DNA of 64,000 nt. It comes from Acidimicrobiaceae bacterium. Its GTDB lineage: Bacteria; Actinomycetota; Acidimicrobiia; Acidimicrobiales; Poriferisodalaceae. Of the stretch, positions 63,462-64,000 are shown piece by piece; position 1 is the first letter of the stretch; every line of letters begins with the position of its first letter. The notes under the pieces are model-generated. The model had not been told where the DNA came from. It saw only the letters and a list, made by a program, of their open reading frames with translations, and did not search any database. The position numbers and the translations under genes were made by a program. The stretch spans positions 62,001-126,000 of the forward strand of contig CAJJCB010000020.1 in the NCBI GenBank assembly GCA_905182565.1, written 5' to 3'.

Positions 63462-64000
63462 TCAGCGCTCCACAATTTTAGTTCGAACGTTGAAAAAGTT
63501 AACAACCACCGAAATAGTGAGAGAGCATGAGAGGTAGAACAACATCCAGATGGAGACCACCGGCAATGTTTTTCCCGTCTGGTTATAGACCGTCTGACCT
63601 ACTTGCACTATGTCGCTATATCCGACGGCGATAGCTAACGAAGTATTTTTGGCAAGATTTAAGTACTGGTTACCTAATGGCGGCAACATGTTGCGCGCAG
63701 CTTGAGGCAAGATCACTCGTCTAAGAACTGTCCACCTTCTAAGGCCTAACGCATTCGCGGCCTCGCTCTGACCGCGGGGAACAGCGAGCACTCCTCCTCG
63801 GACTATCTCAGCAATAAAAGCCGCAGTATAAAAAACAACACCAAAAAATACGGCAGCGAAACCAATTGACAAATTAAGCCCCGACGGCCCGTAATTAGGA
63901 AATTTTCCAACCTGAATCACATCTGGTAACGCAACATCAAGAGGTCGACCGCTTCTACCGTTACCAAATTTTTCACTAAGAACAGTAAAGAAATCGCTAA
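63462..64000 (-). CDS. Amino acid ABC permease (AapQ-like), 5' end off the right edge
   Basis: The frame is open to the window edge (about 179 codons seen), so the N-terminal part is missing. The EAA loop PRGQSEAANALGLRRWTVLRRVILPQAAR and the segment NQYLNLAKNTSLAIAVGYSDI are diagnostic of the PAAT permease family. A GTG at 63920 is internal, not the start, because upstream codons also fit a coding frame. First known gene of the transporter operon here. Confidence 0.92.
   Translation of the reverse strand, partial: SDFFTVLSEKFGNGRSGRPLDVALPDVIQVGKFPNYGPSGLNLSIGFAAVFFGVVFYTAAFIAEIVRGGVLAVPRGQSEAANALGLRRWTVLRRVILPQAARNMLPPLGNQYLNLAKNTSLAIAVGYSDIVQVGQTVYNQTGKTLPVVSIWMLFYLSCSLTISVVVNFFNVRTKIVER

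Overview
This window looks like chromosomal housekeeping DNA from a streamlined, moderate-GC (roughly mid-40s %, estimated by eye) member of the Actinobacteria/Actinomycetota. My best guess is an uncultured aquatic Acidimicrobiia-like lineage, but no rRNA is present to confirm this. The case for Actinobacteria rests on gene content and order. dapA sits directly before an RNase J gene, a SepIVA-like coiled-coil gene sits beside DUF177, a UvrD2-type helicase ends in an HRDC-like domain, and the carboxykinase is GTP-type. From rnj to the DAK2-domain gene the orthologues appear in the same order that I remember for Mycobacterium tuberculosis Rv2752c to Rv2974c, but packed into about 47 kb.

Layout. 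1-6.3 kb (minus strand): RNase J (cut by the left edge), dapA with a winged-helix-like gene overlapping it, a ferritin-like di-iron protein, a short-chain dehydrogenase and an acyl-CoA synthetase. 6.4-7.1 kb (plus): a DedA-like membrane protein. 7.1-28.9 kb (all minus): ribokinase-like gene, dapB, pnp, rpsO, ribF, truB, rbfA, infB, nusA, rimP, ispG, a site-2 protease, dxr, cdsA, frr, pyrH, tsf, rpsB and xerC. 29.0-29.3 kb (plus): two very small genes. 29.4-47.8 kb (minus, apart from one 52-residue zinc-ribbon gene at 43.9 kb): rplS, trmD, rimM, khpA, rpsP, ffh, ftsY, smc, a degenerate mutM, rnc, acpP, plsX, rpmF, DUF177, sepIVA-like, coaD, rsmD, recG and the DAK2 gene. 48-50 kb (plus): a cold-shock-like protein and PEP carboxykinase. 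50.1-54.3 kb (minus): accessory metabolism (CoA-transferase III/racemase, flavin-type oxidase, alpha/beta hydrolase, metal-receptor fold). 54.3-60.7 kb: uvrD2, a thioesterase, xth, a HAD phosphatase, ettA and a CxxC protein. 60.7-64 kb (minus): a polar amino acid ABC transporter whose second permease runs off the right edge.

How the genes work together. Most of the window is translation (initiation, elongation, recycling, ribosome maturation, r-proteins, rRNA and tRNA modification), co-translational targeting (Ffh, FtsY), RNA turnover (PNPase, RNase J, RNase III), chromosome maintenance (SMC, XerC, RecG, UvrD2, ExoIII), the lysine/diaminopimelate pathway (DapA, DapB), the MEP isoprenoid pathway (IspG, Dxr) and lipid synthesis (CdsA, PlsX, AcpP). 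Many adjacent genes overlap by 4 nt (ATGA), so translational coupling is common.

There is no gene-free stretch above 300 nt. The longest gaps are about 256 nt (60164-60419, a palindromic TTCGCGCG cluster) and 217 nt (27783-27999, rpsB leader and xerC 3' end). I saw no tRNA, rRNA, CRISPR, insertion sequence or prophage. I did not find a convincing new multi-gene system. The strongest unusual items are an apparently catalytically dead MutM at the canonical fpg locus, the TTCGCGCG cluster, a 378-residue acidic extension on CdsA, a UvrD2 without its tetracysteine motif, and perfect inverted repeats in leaders of r-protein genes.
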